Shown: positions 26,429 to 35,598, counted from the first letter of the stretch. The stretch: DNA of 64,000 bases from an uncultured Cohaesibacter sp. (GCF_963667045.1 NZ_OY762934.1:976001-1040000); one strand, 5' to 3'. Translations and numbers: made by a program. Notes: generated by a model not told the origin, from the letters alone.

Positions 26429-27709
26429 ATGAACACCCCAGGAAAAACCGTTGCAATTATCGGCGCAGGCGCTGCCGGACTGATGGCAGCCGACCATTTG
26501 TCGGAAACCCGTCCGGATCTCGCCATCCGGATTTATGATGCCATGCCCAGCCCGGCCCGCAAAGTGCTGATGGCAGGCAAGAGCGGCCTCAACATTTCCC
26601 ATCAGTCAGGCCTCAGTCATCCGGAAGACTTTGCAGCCCAGTATGGTGAGGCAGCTGCGTGGATGGAACCCATGCTGTCGGCCTTCGGTACCCGTGACAT
26701 CCTCGAATGGATGCAGGCGCTGGGTCAGGACGCCTTCACCGGATCATCGGGTAAGATCTTTCCAAGAACAATGAAAGCCTCGCCCCTGTTGCGCGCCCTC
26801 ATGAAGCGCCTGGAACAGCGCGGGGTGCAGCTCGTCACCCGCCACCGCTGGACCGGCTGGTCCGAGGATGGCGCGCTCCTGTTCATGACACCGGACGGCA
26901 TCGCGACCGTTGAGGCGGATGCCTGCCTTCTGGCTCTTGGAGGCCCAAGCTGGCCGCGTCTTGGAACCGATGGAGCCGCGCTGGGTCCGCTTTCTGAGCG
27001 TGGCATAGAGAACCGCCCCTACCGCCCGGCCAACTGTGGTTTCGATGTAGACTTGCCTGAGGATTTTGTCAGCCAGTGGGCCGGTGCTCCGGTCAAGTCC
27101 GTGCGCCTCAAATTCGGCAGCCAGTCGGCCAATGGCGACTTTGTCATTTCCAGACACGCCGATCGCTCTGGCGAGGAAATGCAGGGCAAGAGCTGTGGCA
27201 GCATTGAGGGCGGCGCGATCTATGCGCTTTCAGCCCCGTTGCGGGATGCCATCGAACGGGATGGAACGGCGACCCTTATGGTCGATCTGCGCCCACACCT
27301 GACGCTGGCTCAGCTCAAGACCCGTCTTGATCGCCCCAAAGGCAAGCAATCGCTTTCCAACCACCTGCGCAAGTGCCTCAAGCTGCAGGGCTTGAAGGCG
27401 GCTCTTCTCAAGATTGCGACGGACAAGGCGGTGATGAGCGACATGGATCGCCTTGTGGAAAGCATCAAGGCCCTGCCCGTGACGCTGACCCGCCCGCGCC
27501 CCATCGCCGAAGCGATCAGCACCGCTGGCGGCGTTCTGCTGACAGAGCTTGATGACGGCTTGATGGTCAAGCGCCTGCCCGGCCTGTTCATGGCGGGCGA
27601 AATGCTGGATTGGGAGGCACCAACCGGCGGCTACCTGCTCACGGGCTGCCTGTCACAAGGCTATCGCGCAGCGGAAGGCATTGCGCACTATCTGACTATG
27701 GACGAATGA
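26429..27709 (+). CDS. TIGR03862-type FAD flavoprotein (HI0933/BaiN-like)
   Basis: 426-residue NAD(P)/FAD-dependent oxidoreductase of the HI0933 superfamily. The FAD-binding motif GAGAAGLMAADHL lies at residues 12-24, and the family segment KVLMAGKSGLNISHQ follows. The C-terminal motif LFMAGEMLDWEAPTGGYLL, with GCLSQGYRAAEG, is the second FAD-contact region. Cytoplasmic, with no membrane segment. Related BaiN enzymes reduce bile-acid intermediates, but most members, including the TIGR03862 subgroup, have no assigned substrate. It converges on the tiny membrane-protein cluster; only 19 bases separate the two stop codons. Confidence 0.87.
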   Translation: MNTPGKTVAIIGAGAAGLMAADHLSETRPDLAIRIYDAMPSPARKVLMAGKSGLNISHQSGLSHPEDFAAQYGEAAAWMEPMLSAFGTRDILEWMQALGQDAFTGSSGKIFPRTMKASPLLRALMKRLEQRGVQLVTRHRWTGWSEDGALLFMTPDGIATVEADACLLALGGPSWPRLGTDGAALGPLSERGIENRPYRPANCGFDVDLPEDFVSQWAGAPVKSVRLKFGSQSANGDFVISRHADRSGEEMQGKSCGSIEGGAIYALSAPLRDAIERDGTATLMVDLRPHLTLAQLKTRLDRPKGKQSLSNHLRKCLKLQGLKAALLKIATDKAVMSDMDRLVESIKALPVTLTRPRPIAEAISTAGGVLLTELDDGLMVKRLPGLFMAGEMLDWEAPTGGYLLTGCLSQGYRAAEGIAHYLTMDE

Positions 27710-27728
27710 CGCTCAGGCAGCCAATAGC

Positions 27729-27857
27729 TTAGCTGGCCGCAAACCAGAGCCCTTCGAAGAGATCGGCCTCGGCTGCCAATGCCACCAGCACAAAAAAGAC
27801 AATCGCGGACGGGCTCAGCCAACGCTTCCAGCCCTGTTCGTTGTGTTTGTCTTGCAT
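27729..27857 (-). CDS. Tiny membrane protein (42 residues)
   Basis: Short frame MQDKHNEQGWKRWLSPSAIV... with one clear transmembrane helix (SAIVFFVLVALAAEADLF) after a charged, Trp-containing cytoplasmic-like N-terminus, ending FAAS. It is the last of four tiny hydrophobic frames in tandem on this strand. The ribosome-binding site is weak. Length and layout resemble small accessory subunits of membrane complexes, but I cannot name a family. Confidence 0.45.
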   Translation of the reverse strand: MQDKHNEQGWKRWLSPSAIVFFVLVALAAEADLFEGLWFAAS

Positions 27858-27890
27858 GGTGGGATATCTGCCTTCTGTCGGTTGCGCCGA

Positions 27891-27956
27891 TCAGCCAGTG
27901 AACAGCAGAAAAAGAACGAGGGTCGCAAAGACCGGATAAGAGAGAAGGATGCCCAA
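27891..27956 (-). CDS. Tiny membrane peptide (21 residues), TTG start
   Basis: Frame beginning TTG with AAGG six bases upstream: MGILLSYPVFATLVLFLLFT then G. It is almost entirely one transmembrane helix, similar in size to small subunits such as KdpF or photosystem peptides. The start lies 15 bases past the stop codon of the 47-residue frame, a spacing expected in an operon. Evidence is only compositional and positional. Confidence 0.35.
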   Translation of the reverse strand: MGILLSYPVFATLVLFLLFTG

Positions 27957-27970
27957 GGCATCCCTTTCTT

Positions 27971-28114
27971 TTAGAATCCCTGCATCAGATTGCCAAAAAC
28001 AAATGACAGCATCACGATGCCGGACAGGGTGTAGACCAGAATTTTCAGCCAGCCACGATAGCCGCTCATCCGGTCCTTGAGATAGACATGGTCAGTTGTC
28101 GTCTTGTCAGTCAT
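27971..28114 (-). CDS. Tiny membrane protein (47 residues)
   Basis: Frame MTDKTTTDHVYLKDRMSGYR followed by GWLKILVYTLSGIVMLSFVFG, ending NLMQGF. A soluble charged N-terminus is followed by one transmembrane helix. The upstream in-frame extension to 28237 has no ribosome-binding site and looks non-coding. Second in a run of four small hydrophobic frames. No family recognised. Confidence 0.5.
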   Translation of the reverse strand: MTDKTTTDHVYLKDRMSGYRGWLKILVYTLSGIVMLSFVFGNLMQGF

Positions 28115-28201
28115 GCGTGCCGTCGATCCCTTCAGGTGAACCCGAGCGATATCCCTTTGGGAATCAGGTCGGTTCAGGTGGCGTGCGATAAAAGACCTCT
28201 G

Positions 28202-28227
28202 TCTCCGGTCTTTGATCTTGCCGGAGA
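28202..28227 (-). other. Hairpin inside the tiny-ORF cluster
   Basis: Seven-base arms TCTCCGG / CCGGAGA with a 12-base loop, between the 31-residue and 47-residue frames. On the minus strand it is followed by a short T-rich stretch (TCTTTTATC). It could be an internal attenuator or RNA-processing element that sets different levels for the small proteins. Confidence 0.3.
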
Positions 28228-28253
28228 GAGGAAACAACGTATTGTCCGGGCGG

Positions 28254-28349
28254 TCAGATAACCCAGACCAGCATCATCGTCCCGATAATCAAGAGGCCAA
28301 CGAGCAAACTCATGACCGGCTCATAAGACGGTTTGTTGAGGTTTCGCAT
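28254..28349 (-). CDS. Tiny membrane protein (31 residues)
   Basis: Frame MRNLNKPSYEPVMSLLVGLL followed by IIGTMMLVWVI. A short polar N-terminus and one long hydrophobic helix to the C-terminus. It is the first of the four tiny frames and starts 80 bases after the end of the D-amino-acid transaminase-like gene, with a G+C-rich hairpin between them. No family recognised. Confidence 0.45.
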   Translation of the reverse strand: MRNLNKPSYEPVMSLLVGLLIIGTMMLVWVI

Positions 28350-28403
28350 GACAGGATCTTCTCTTCGAACGTCACTATTTCCAAACCAAGATGGGATGGC
28401 AGA

Positions 28404-28424
28404 GCCGCCCCTTCAAGGGGCGGC
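28404..28424 (-). terminator. G+C-rich hairpin after the class IV aminotransferase gene
   Basis: Perfect eight-base stem GCCGCCCC / GGGGCGGC with a TTCAA loop, five bases past the stop codon of the aminotransferase gene. There is no T-run, so termination may be partial and allow read-through into the tiny-ORF cluster. Confidence 0.45.
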
Positions 28425-28429
28425 CCATT

Positions 28430-29284
28430 TCAGCTAAGGCTCTTTTTGGCAAAGTCTAGGTAAAGCTCACGCAGGCGTCTGGTGAACGGGCCCGGTTTGC
28501 CATCCCCAATGGCAGTGCCATCGAACGATACCACCGGGGCCACAAACATGGTCGCCGAAGTGACAAAGGCTTCCGCCGCCGCCTTGACCTCGTCAGGCGT
28601 GAAGCTGCGTTCCTCGACTGTCAGCCCGGCCTCGTCGGCGAGCGCCAGAACGGCCTTGCGGGTGATGCCATGCAGGATCTTGTTGGACAGGGCACGGGTG
28701 ATCAGCTTGCCATCCCTGGTGATGATGTGGGCATTGTTGGACGTGCCCTCGGTGATGAAGCCGTCCTCGACCAGCCATGCGTCATTGGCACCGGCCGCAA
28801 TGGCCTTTTTCTTGGCCAGGGAGGCTGGCAACAGGGCAACAGTCTTGATGTCACGACGTTGCCAGCGGATATCCGGCTGAGAGACCACATTGAGGCCAAC
28901 CTCGGCAACATCGTCCATCTTGGCGCCGCGGGACTGGGTGAACAGGATGAGTGAGGGTTTCAATCCCTCCGACCAAAGGAAGTTGCGATCTTCCGCGCCG
29001 CGCGTCACCTGAATGTAGACGCTGCCAGCGTCAATATTGTTACGTTTGATCAGCTCGTGCTGGATGGCTTCCAGCTCCTGCATGCTGCAGGGAAGAGGAA
29101 TGGTCAGTTCACCAAGCGAGCGCTGCAGGCGCGCCAGATGAGAAGCGTTGTCCACCAGCTTGCCATCAAGGATGGTGGAGACCTCATAAACCCCGTCGGC
29201 AAACAGGAAGCCACGATCAAAAATAGAGATCTTGGCATCTTCCTCGGGCAGGAATTCTCCGTTGACATAGACAGTGCGCGACAT
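28430..29284 (-). CDS. D-amino-acid transaminase-like class IV aminotransferase
   Basis: 284-residue PLP enzyme of fold type IV. Family marks are the start VYVNGEFLPEEDAKISIFDRGFLFADGVYE, the catalytic lysine region IKTVALLPASLAKKKA (about residue 145-155), and EDGFITEGTSNN, which binds the cofactor phosphate. Length and the N-terminal FDRGFLFADGVYE favour D-amino-acid transaminase over branched-chain aminotransferase or aminodeoxychorismate lyase. Expected reaction: transfer of the amino group between D-amino acids and 2-oxo acids (for example making D-glutamate or D-alanine). Cytoplasmic. It is divergent from the cation efflux gene and upstream of the tiny membrane ORFs. Confidence 0.85.
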   Translation of the reverse strand: MSRTVYVNGEFLPEEDAKISIFDRGFLFADGVYEVSTILDGKLVDNASHLARLQRSLGELTIPLPCSMQELEAIQHELIKRNNIDAGSVYIQVTRGAEDRNFLWSEGLKPSLILFTQSRGAKMDDVAEVGLNVVSQPDIRWQRRDIKTVALLPASLAKKKAIAAGANDAWLVEDGFITEGTSNNAHIITRDGKLITRALSNKILHGITRKAVLALADEAGLTVEERSFTPDEVKAAAEAFVTSATMFVAPVVSFDGTAIGDGKPGPFTRRLRELYLDFAKKSLS

Positions 29285-29707
29285 GAGGGACCCTTTCTTA
29301 TCATATTTTTTGATCTGTTATCCGACTATAAAGACGATCTGTTGTAAAAATAGGAACAGCATCCGCGACTGCCGGACAGCAAGAAACAGAATGGAATGGC
29401 CAAAGTTGAATGGCCGGAATGCCATGCAATCGACGCGTGCCCGACAGAGCGTCCTTCGCGCGCAATTTCATGGAGAATTGGAACGACATTAGGCCGCTCA
29501 AAGGCGCAATACAATCGCTCAGAGAGGAAGACCAACAGGCACGTTTAGTTATACACGGCTAAGCCGATGGGACAAAAACGCATCTGGGAATCACCGTAGG
29601 GCTATGCGAAAAGCACTTCAGAATTTCAACTCGTTCCTTCGAGTTCCTTCCTGTTGCCACTTTTTCCCCCGAGTAGCTTCCCCTATCAAGGACACACCTG
29701 AGACATC
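29285..29707. other. Divergent intergenic region
   Basis: About 420 bases between the aminotransferase (minus) and the cation efflux gene (plus). It should contain both promoters. No clear operator, hairpin or gene was seen. Confidence 0.4.
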
Positions 29708-30640
29708 ATGACAGACAAGGCCACCGCAATGCAAAAGAAGAGTCTTTTGTCAGCCCAACAGCTTGCAGTCGGCTCAGTGCTCATCGCTGTCGTCGTGCTG
29801 GCACTGAAATATGCCGCCTATGCGATGACCAACTCCGTCGGCCTCTATTCGGACGCACTGGAAACCCTGATCAATCTGGCAGCAGCCTTCGCAGTGCTTG
29901 TGGCGTTGCGGCTGGGCGAAAAGCCGGCAGACCATAACCACCAGTTCGGGCATCACAAGGCGGAATATCTTTCTGCCGTTGCCGAGGGTGTTCTGGTCGT
30001 GCTGGCGGCGATCACCATTTTCATGGAGGCGGTTGATGTATTCCGAGCGCCCCGCGATCTGTCCGTGCCGATTATCGGTCTGGTGCTCAACGGCCTTGCC
30101 GGGGTGATCAACGCGGTGTGGGCCTATGCGCTGGTGCACATCGGACGCCAGTTGCGGTCCCCTGCCCTTGTGGCAGACGGGCGCCATCTGTTTACCGATG
30201 TCATCACCTCGATCGGCGTTCTGGCAGGCGTTGGTCTGGCCAAGCTCACCGGGCTCAACTGGCTTGACCCGCTGTTGGCAATGTTCGTGGGGGTATCGAT
30301 CCTGTGGACGGGCTGGCAGCTTATCCGCGGATCCCTCAGCGGCCTGATGGACGAAGCCATCGATCAGGAGGAGTTGCAGCAGCTGCGTCAGACGATCATG
30401 GACAATGCCGATGGAGCCATCGAGGCGCATGACATCAGGACACGCCATGCCGGACGGGTGATTTTCGTCGAGTTCCATCTGGTGGTGCCGAGCAAGATGA
30501 CGGTCTATGCGGCCCACGCCATCTGTGACCGGATCGAAAATGCCCTCAAGAAGGAAATGCCGCACGCTGTCGTCACGATCCATGTCGAGCCCGAATATAT
30601 GGCCAATGAATCCGTTTTCGACGACATCCTGCCGATCTGA
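29708..30640 (+). CDS. Cation diffusion facilitator transporter
   Basis: 310-residue CDF-family metal efflux protein with six transmembrane helices and a C-terminal cytoplasmic domain. The transport-site aspartate in YSDALETLINL (helix 2) and DGRHLFTDVITS (helix 5) are present, and HQFGHHKAEYLSAVAEG is the family signature. The C-terminal domain (about residues 215-300) has the ferredoxin-like ETHDIRTRHAG-type sequence (EAHDIRTRHAG here) with metal-site histidines. It exports Zn2+, Fe2+, Co2+ or similar in exchange for protons; the exact ion cannot be read. It sits just past the end of hypE, so a link to nickel homeostasis is possible but not shown. Confidence 0.9.
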   Translation: MTDKATAMQKKSLLSAQQLAVGSVLIAVVVLALKYAAYAMTNSVGLYSDALETLINLAAAFAVLVALRLGEKPADHNHQFGHHKAEYLSAVAEGVLVVLAAITIFMEAVDVFRAPRDLSVPIIGLVLNGLAGVINAVWAYALVHIGRQLRSPALVADGRHLFTDVITSIGVLAGVGLAKLTGLNWLDPLLAMFVGVSILWTGWQLIRGSLSGLMDEAIDQEELQQLRQTIMDNADGAIEAHDIRTRHAGRVIFVEFHLVVPSKMTVYAAHAICDRIENALKKEMPHAVVTIHVEPEYMANESVFDDILPI

Positions 30641-30653
30641 CCCCAGAGCTTCC

Positions 30654-31688
30654 TCAGCAAATGCGGGGCAATTGCTCCCCGACCAGCATATCGACAATCC
30701 TTCCGCCGCCAAACAGCGTCTGCATGACCACCCGTTTCGGGTGTTCGCTGACGGCGCGTCCTATGATCGCCGCACCCTGCCCGGCAGGCGTGGCTTTCAT
30801 GGCAGCAAGCGCCGCGTCCGCTTCCGCTTGAGGCACAAACAGCACCAGAGTGCCCTCGTTGGCCAGATAAAGCGGATCAAGGCCCAGGATCTCGGAGACG
30901 CCACGCACCTCGGGGTGGATGGGCAGCAACTGTTCCTCGATCTCTATCCCGACGCCCGCTTCCTGCGCGATTTCATTGAGACATGATGCCAGCCCGCCCC
31001 TTGTTGCGTCCCGTGCCGCCCGCACGCCGGGCGCGGCCGCAAGCACGGTTTCCATCAGGCCGTTGAGCGGCTGGCAGTCGCTTTCAATGGAGGCTGACAA
31101 GGCCAGATCGCCCCGCGCCGCCAGAATGGCCGCCCCGTGGTCGCCGAGGCGGTGATTGACAATCGCCACATCTCCCGCCCTGACCGAGGAGGCCAGCAGG
31201 CTACGGCCCGGCGGGATGACCCCGACCCCGGCGGTGTTGATGAACACGCCATCTCCCTTGCCCTTGTCCACCACCTTGGTGTCGCCAGTCACGATCCTCA
31301 CTCCGGCTTCCTCTGCTGTGCGGACCATGCTGTCGACAATGCGCACGAGGGTGGCCACTTCAAAGCCTTCTTCAAGGATGAAGCCGGCCGACAGCCAGAG
31401 CGGTCTGGCGCCGCCAACCGCCAGATCATTGACCGTACCGCAGACTGCGATCCTGCCAATGTCACCGCCGGGGAATTCGAGCGGCGAGACGACGAAACTG
31501 TCGGTGGTGAAGGCGAGTTGCGCGCCCGGCTCGGCCAGAGCCGGATGGGACAGTCGGGCCTGATCTTCCCGGCTGTCCGGTTTGAAGCGGGCGGCGAAAA
31601 CCTGGTCGATCAGATCGTGCATGGCCTTGCCGCCGCCGCCATGGGCGAGCGAGATCCGTCCCTCAAGAAGCTTGTTCAGAGCATTCAT
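30654..31688 (-). CDS. hypE: HypE, hydrogenase maturation (carbamoyl dehydratase)
   Basis: 344-residue member of the PurM/SelD-like superfamily. It dehydrates the S-carbamoyl group on its C-terminal cysteine to a thiocyanate, giving the CN ligands of the [NiFe] site. The glycine-rich start LAHGGGGKAMHDLI is typical, and the protein ends PRIC with the required terminal cysteine. The start overlaps the end of hypD by four bases (ATGA), showing translational coupling. It is the last gene of hypB-F-C-D-E and works with HypF. Cytoplasmic. Confidence 0.96.
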   Translation of the reverse strand: MNALNKLLEGRISLAHGGGGKAMHDLIDQVFAARFKPDSREDQARLSHPALAEPGAQLAFTTDSFVVSPLEFPGGDIGRIAVCGTVNDLAVGGARPLWLSAGFILEEGFEVATLVRIVDSMVRTAEEAGVRIVTGDTKVVDKGKGDGVFINTAGVGVIPPGRSLLASSVRAGDVAIVNHRLGDHGAAILAARGDLALSASIESDCQPLNGLMETVLAAAPGVRAARDATRGGLASCLNEIAQEAGVGIEIEEQLLPIHPEVRGVSEILGLDPLYLANEGTLVLFVPQAEADAALAAMKATPAGQGAAIIGRAVSEHPKRVVMQTLFGGGRIVDMLVGEQLPRIC

Positions 31689-32824
31689 TCCGCCACCTCC
31701 GGCCGCACATCGGCATATTGATAATAGGCCGCGCAGGCCCCTTCTGATGACACCATCAACGCCCCAAGCGGATGCTCCGGCGTGCAGCCCTTGCCGAATT
31801 CCGGGCAGACAAAGGGTTTCATCCGCCCGGTCATTACCGCACCACAGGCAAAGCTCTCGGTGTCCGGAACATGTGGCCTTGATGATCCGTAGCCGATGTC
31901 GAACTTGCGCTCCGCGTCATAGGCGGCATAGGCCTCGCGGATGCGCAGGCCAGACTTGTCGATCTCACCGAGGCCACGCCACTCAAAGGTCGGGCGTGGT
32001 TCATAGACCTGTTCAATGGCTGCAAGGGATGCCGGGTTGCCCTCCTCGGGCACGATGCGGGCATACTGGTTCTCGATTTCCGCGCGCCCTTCAGCCAGTT
32101 GCCTGAGCAGCATGAGCACCGACTGCAACAGGTCGAGCGGCTCGAACCCCGCCACCACCAGCGGCTTGCCAAATTCCCGGGCGATGAACTCATAGGGGCG
32201 CGTGCCGATGACCATGGAAACATGACCCGGCCCGATAAAGCCGTCGAGCTTCATTTCGGGATCTTCGAGCAACAGCCTTAACGGCGGCGTCACCGTGATG
32301 TGATTGCAGAAGAGCGAGAAATTGCCGATGCCCTCTGAGGCAGCCTGCAGGATTGTCAGCGCCGTGGACGGTGTCGTCGTCTCGAAGCCGAGACCGAAGA
32401 AGACGACTTCACGGTCGGGATTGCGGCGCGCCAGTTCAAGCGCATCAAGGGGCGAATAGACCATACGCACATCGGCCCCTTCAGACTTGGCGTCGAGTAG
32501 CGATTTCCTGCGCCCGGGAACCCGCATGGCATCGCCAAATGTGGTGAAGATCACCTCAGGCCGCATGGCGATCTCGACGCATTCATCGACCCGCCTCATG
32601 GGCAGAACGCAGACCGGACAGCCCGGCCCGTGAATAAATTCCAAGCCCTGCGGGGTGAGGCGATCCAGTCCGTAACGGAAGATCGCGTGGGTGTGGCCAC
32701 CGCAGATTTCCATCAGGCGAACCGGGTTGTCTTTCGTTGCGCCGATCTGGTCTACGGTCTGGCTGATGGCGGCAAGCAGCTGTCTGGCTGCTGCCGGGTC
32801 GCGGAATTCCGTCACGTATTTCAT
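31685..32824 (-). CDS. hypD: HypD, Fe-S scaffold for the Fe(CN)2CO unit
   Basis: 379-residue protein that carries the iron with its CN and CO ligands together with HypC before transfer to the hydrogenase large subunit. Conserved cysteine motifs are visible: CGGHTHAIFRYG (about residue 43), GPGCPVCVLP (about 67-76), and the C-terminal cluster region ending in GCTPEHPLGAL. FGDAMRVPG and FFGLGFETTTPSTA are family signatures. The gene overlaps both hypC and hypE by four bases. Cytoplasmic. Confidence 0.96.
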   Translation of the reverse strand: MKYVTEFRDPAAARQLLAAISQTVDQIGATKDNPVRLMEICGGHTHAIFRYGLDRLTPQGLEFIHGPGCPVCVLPMRRVDECVEIAMRPEVIFTTFGDAMRVPGRRKSLLDAKSEGADVRMVYSPLDALELARRNPDREVVFFGLGFETTTPSTALTILQAASEGIGNFSLFCNHITVTPPLRLLLEDPEMKLDGFIGPGHVSMVIGTRPYEFIAREFGKPLVVAGFEPLDLLQSVLMLLRQLAEGRAEIENQYARIVPEEGNPASLAAIEQVYEPRPTFEWRGLGEIDKSGLRIREAYAAYDAERKFDIGYGSSRPHVPDTESFACGAVMTGRMKPFVCPEFGKGCTPEHPLGALMVSSEGACAAYYQYADVRPEVAE

Positions 32825-33138
32825 TGCACGGGCCCTTGTCCGGTTTTTGCCCCGGTGCGCATCATGACCTCGGTTCTGGTGATGGTGTCTAGCTCGCCAG
32901 AGACCTCGTCAAGTTCATGCAGGGCCCTGAGGGTCAGGGCGGCCTCGGCCTCGTCAATCAGGCTCATGGCGAAGCCCACATGGATGAGCGCCCATCGGCC
33001 AATCAGATCATCAAGTGGTCGGCTGGTCGTGACACAGGCGACATTGACCACGCGCCGGACCCCGGAAATATCAACCGTTGCCAATTTGCGTTCAGAGTCT
33101 GTGATTTCAACGATCTGTCCAGGAATACCCAAGCACAT
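32821..33138 (-). CDS. hypC: HypC, hydrogenase maturation chaperone
   Basis: 105-residue HypC/HupF-family chaperone. The MCLGIPGQIVEI start gives the essential Cys2 after removal of Met. It binds HypD and then the large-subunit precursor when delivering the iron unit. The start at 33138 is set by this motif and by AAAGGAAG upstream; the longer frame to 33378 is an artefact overlapping hypF. Somewhat longer than the usual 75-95 residues owing to a C-terminal extension. Overlaps hypD by four bases. Confidence 0.95.
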   Translation of the reverse strand: MCLGIPGQIVEITDSERKLATVDISGVRRVVNVACVTTSRPLDDLIGRWALIHVGFAMSLIDEAEAALTLRALHELDEVSGELDTITRTEVMMRTGAKTGQGPVQ

Positions 33139-33199
33139 GTCGCTTCCTTTCTTCACTAAAAGCCAGCCCCGCCACATCGGGCTGGGCCGGGGTCGTTCT

Positions 33200-35521
33200 T
33201 CATCCGTTTGCCCGCTGCTGACTGCGCGCCATGGCGATGGCTGCCTGCCCCAGCGACAGCCCCCCGTCGTTGCAGGGCACTTTTGAGTGACTGAGAACAA
33301 CCAGCCCGGCCGCCTCCAACCGCTGGTGCAACAGGGTGAACAGGGTCGCATTCTGAAAACAGCCACCGGACAGGGCAACGGTGTTGATCGCCTGCCGATG
33401 CGCCAGTATCAGCGTCAGCTTTTCGAGCGCATCGACAAGCCCGAGATGGAACCGCGCCGACAGCACCCCAGGAGCTGCTCCGTTCAGCCGATCCGCAAGC
33501 ATGGCCTCCAATGCCGGTGCGGGGTCGAGCTGCAGTGGGTTTCCGGCGCGGATGACAAACGGATAGGCTGCGCTCTCCTCGTCGCAGAGTGTTCCGCGTT
33601 CGATCGCCGCCTCAAACCGCATAGCCGCCTCGCCTTCATAACTCTGACGCTCCCATGCGAAACCGCATAGAGCTGCCGCCGCATCAAACAGGCGACCACA
33701 AGACGAGCTCAACGGCGCATTCATGCCACTGCGCATCATTGCGTCCAGCGTTGCCAGCGGCTGGGCCTCGAAACGCGCCACCAGATCGGGCGAAGCATGG
33801 CGGGCACGGAATTGCGGCCACCCCATCGCGGCAACAATTTGCGCATAGGCATTGCGCCATGGCTCGCGCACGGCAGCCGCTCCGCCGGGCAAGGGCACCG
33901 GCTTCAGGCAGGCCAGACGGTGATATCCCAAGTAGTCGGCCAGCAGAAACTCGCCGCCCCAGATGGTGCCGTCATCGCCCAGCCCCAGCCCATCGAGGGC
34001 AATGCCCAAGACAGGGCCATCTGACAGTTTGGCCCCATTCTCGGCCATGCAGGCGGCGATATGGGCATGATGATGCTGCACCTCTTCCACCGGGCGTCCT
34101 TCAGCGATTTCATAGCCGAACCGGGTGGAAAGATAGTCGGGATGGGCATCGACAACGATCCGTTCGGCCCGATGGTTGAAGAGCGATTGGAACAGGGTCA
34201 GATTGTGCTGCTGCTCTTCATTGGTGGCAGCGTCTTCCAGATCGCCCATATGCTGGCTGAGGATTGCCTGTCCGTTGCGGGTGAGGCAGAAGGTGTTCTT
34301 GAGTTCCGAGCCCATGGCCAGCATGGCCGGCGCCTGAGGGAAGTCATCCGGCAAGGCAATCGCCTGTGGCGCATAGCCCCGCGCCCTGCGCAGCAGCCGC
34401 GTCTGGCCCAGTTCCACCGCAGCAACGCTGTCATCGATGCGGTTGGCGATATCCCGGTCGTGCATCAGGGCAAAATCGGCAATCACGGAAAGCCTGTCGC
34501 GGATTTCCTCGTTGGTCGTGCATTGGGGCTGGCCGGAAAGATTGCCCGAAGTCATGATGAGCGGGCAGTCCAGATGCTCGAACATCAGGTGATGCAACGG
34601 CGTATGGGGCAGCATGAAGCCCAGACGCGAGAGACCGGGGGCCACGGCATCCGGCAGTTTCTCTCCCGCCCCATAGAGCAGCACGATGGGAGCTGCCGGA
34701 CTGGTCAGCAGTGCCTCTTCAGCAGTGGAGAGGGATGCATAGCGCCGGATGACATCCAGATCCCGTGCCATCATGGCAAAAGCCTTGGCCTTGCGCCGCT
34801 TGCGGGCGCGCAATGTGGCCACCGTTTGCGCGTTGGTCGCATCACAGGCCAGATGGACGCCACCAAGCCCCCGGATGGCGACAATGTGGCCGTCAAGGAT
34901 CAGCTCGGCCAGTGTTTGCGGGCAATCCGCGCTTTCCAGACAAGCACCGCTTTGCAGGTCTTCAAGCCAGACCCGCGGGCCACAATCCGGGCAGGCAACG
35001 GGCTGCGCGTGAAATCGGCGGTCGGCGGGATTGGCAAATTCTTCGGCGCAGTCATCACACAGGACAAAGGGTGCCATGGTGGTTCTGGCCCGGTCGTAGG
35101 GACCGGACTTCACGATGGTAAAGCGCGGTCCGCAATTGGTGCAATTGTTGAAAGGGTAGCGATAGCGGCGATCCGCCGGATCCCTGATTTCGCGGAGGCA
35201 ATCGGGACAGGTCGCCACATCCGGCGTGACGGCAAGTTGGGCAAGGCCTCCCGCCTTGCTGGTCACGATTTCGAACGTCCGGGGCGCTGCGCCCGAAAGA
35301 GTGGTCCGCACGACGCTGTCGATCCTTGCCAGTCCGGGCAGATTGTCTCGGAGGATGGCTTCAAAGCGTTCTGCCATTTCCCCCCAGAGCCGGATCTCGA
35401 CCCCCTCGCCGGTGTTCTTCACATCCCCCGTCAAGCCGCACTCACGCGCAAGCCGCCAGACGGTGGGGCGAAACCCCACGCCCTGTACCTGACCGCGAAT
35501 AATGAGCGAAATTGCCGACAT
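33200..35521 (-). CDS. hypF: HypF, carbamoyltransferase
   Basis: 773-residue enzyme that makes the carbamoyl group from carbamoyl phosphate and ATP and moves it to HypE. Domains in order: acylphosphatase-like (IIRGQVQGVGFRP at the start), two zinc fingers (CPDCLREI with NCTNCGP; CDDCAEEF with ACPDCGP), a YrdC-like domain and a Kae1/TsaD-like domain with VDAHPDYLSTRFG and HHHAHIAACMAENG. The ATG at 35521 has GGGAG upstream; an upstream in-frame ATG at 35560 would add 13 residues. It lies between hypB and hypC. Confidence 0.95.
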   Translation of the reverse strand: MSAISLIIRGQVQGVGFRPTVWRLARECGLTGDVKNTGEGVEIRLWGEMAERFEAILRDNLPGLARIDSVVRTTLSGAAPRTFEIVTSKAGGLAQLAVTPDVATCPDCLREIRDPADRRYRYPFNNCTNCGPRFTIVKSGPYDRARTTMAPFVLCDDCAEEFANPADRRFHAQPVACPDCGPRVWLEDLQSGACLESADCPQTLAELILDGHIVAIRGLGGVHLACDATNAQTVATLRARKRRKAKAFAMMARDLDVIRRYASLSTAEEALLTSPAAPIVLLYGAGEKLPDAVAPGLSRLGFMLPHTPLHHLMFEHLDCPLIMTSGNLSGQPQCTTNEEIRDRLSVIADFALMHDRDIANRIDDSVAAVELGQTRLLRRARGYAPQAIALPDDFPQAPAMLAMGSELKNTFCLTRNGQAILSQHMGDLEDAATNEEQQHNLTLFQSLFNHRAERIVVDAHPDYLSTRFGYEIAEGRPVEEVQHHHAHIAACMAENGAKLSDGPVLGIALDGLGLGDDGTIWGGEFLLADYLGYHRLACLKPVPLPGGAAAVREPWRNAYAQIVAAMGWPQFRARHASPDLVARFEAQPLATLDAMMRSGMNAPLSSSCGRLFDAAAALCGFAWERQSYEGEAAMRFEAAIERGTLCDEESAAYPFVIRAGNPLQLDPAPALEAMLADRLNGAAPGVLSARFHLGLVDALEKLTLILAHRQAINTVALSGGCFQNATLFTLLHQRLEAAGLVVLSHSKVPCNDGGLSLGQAAIAMARSQQRANG

Positions 35522-35598
35522 GGCGATTGTGTCTCCCTGAACGTTGCCGAGCATATCCATAACGGCCAGCCCTGTTCTCTAAACCGGCAGAGGGCTTA

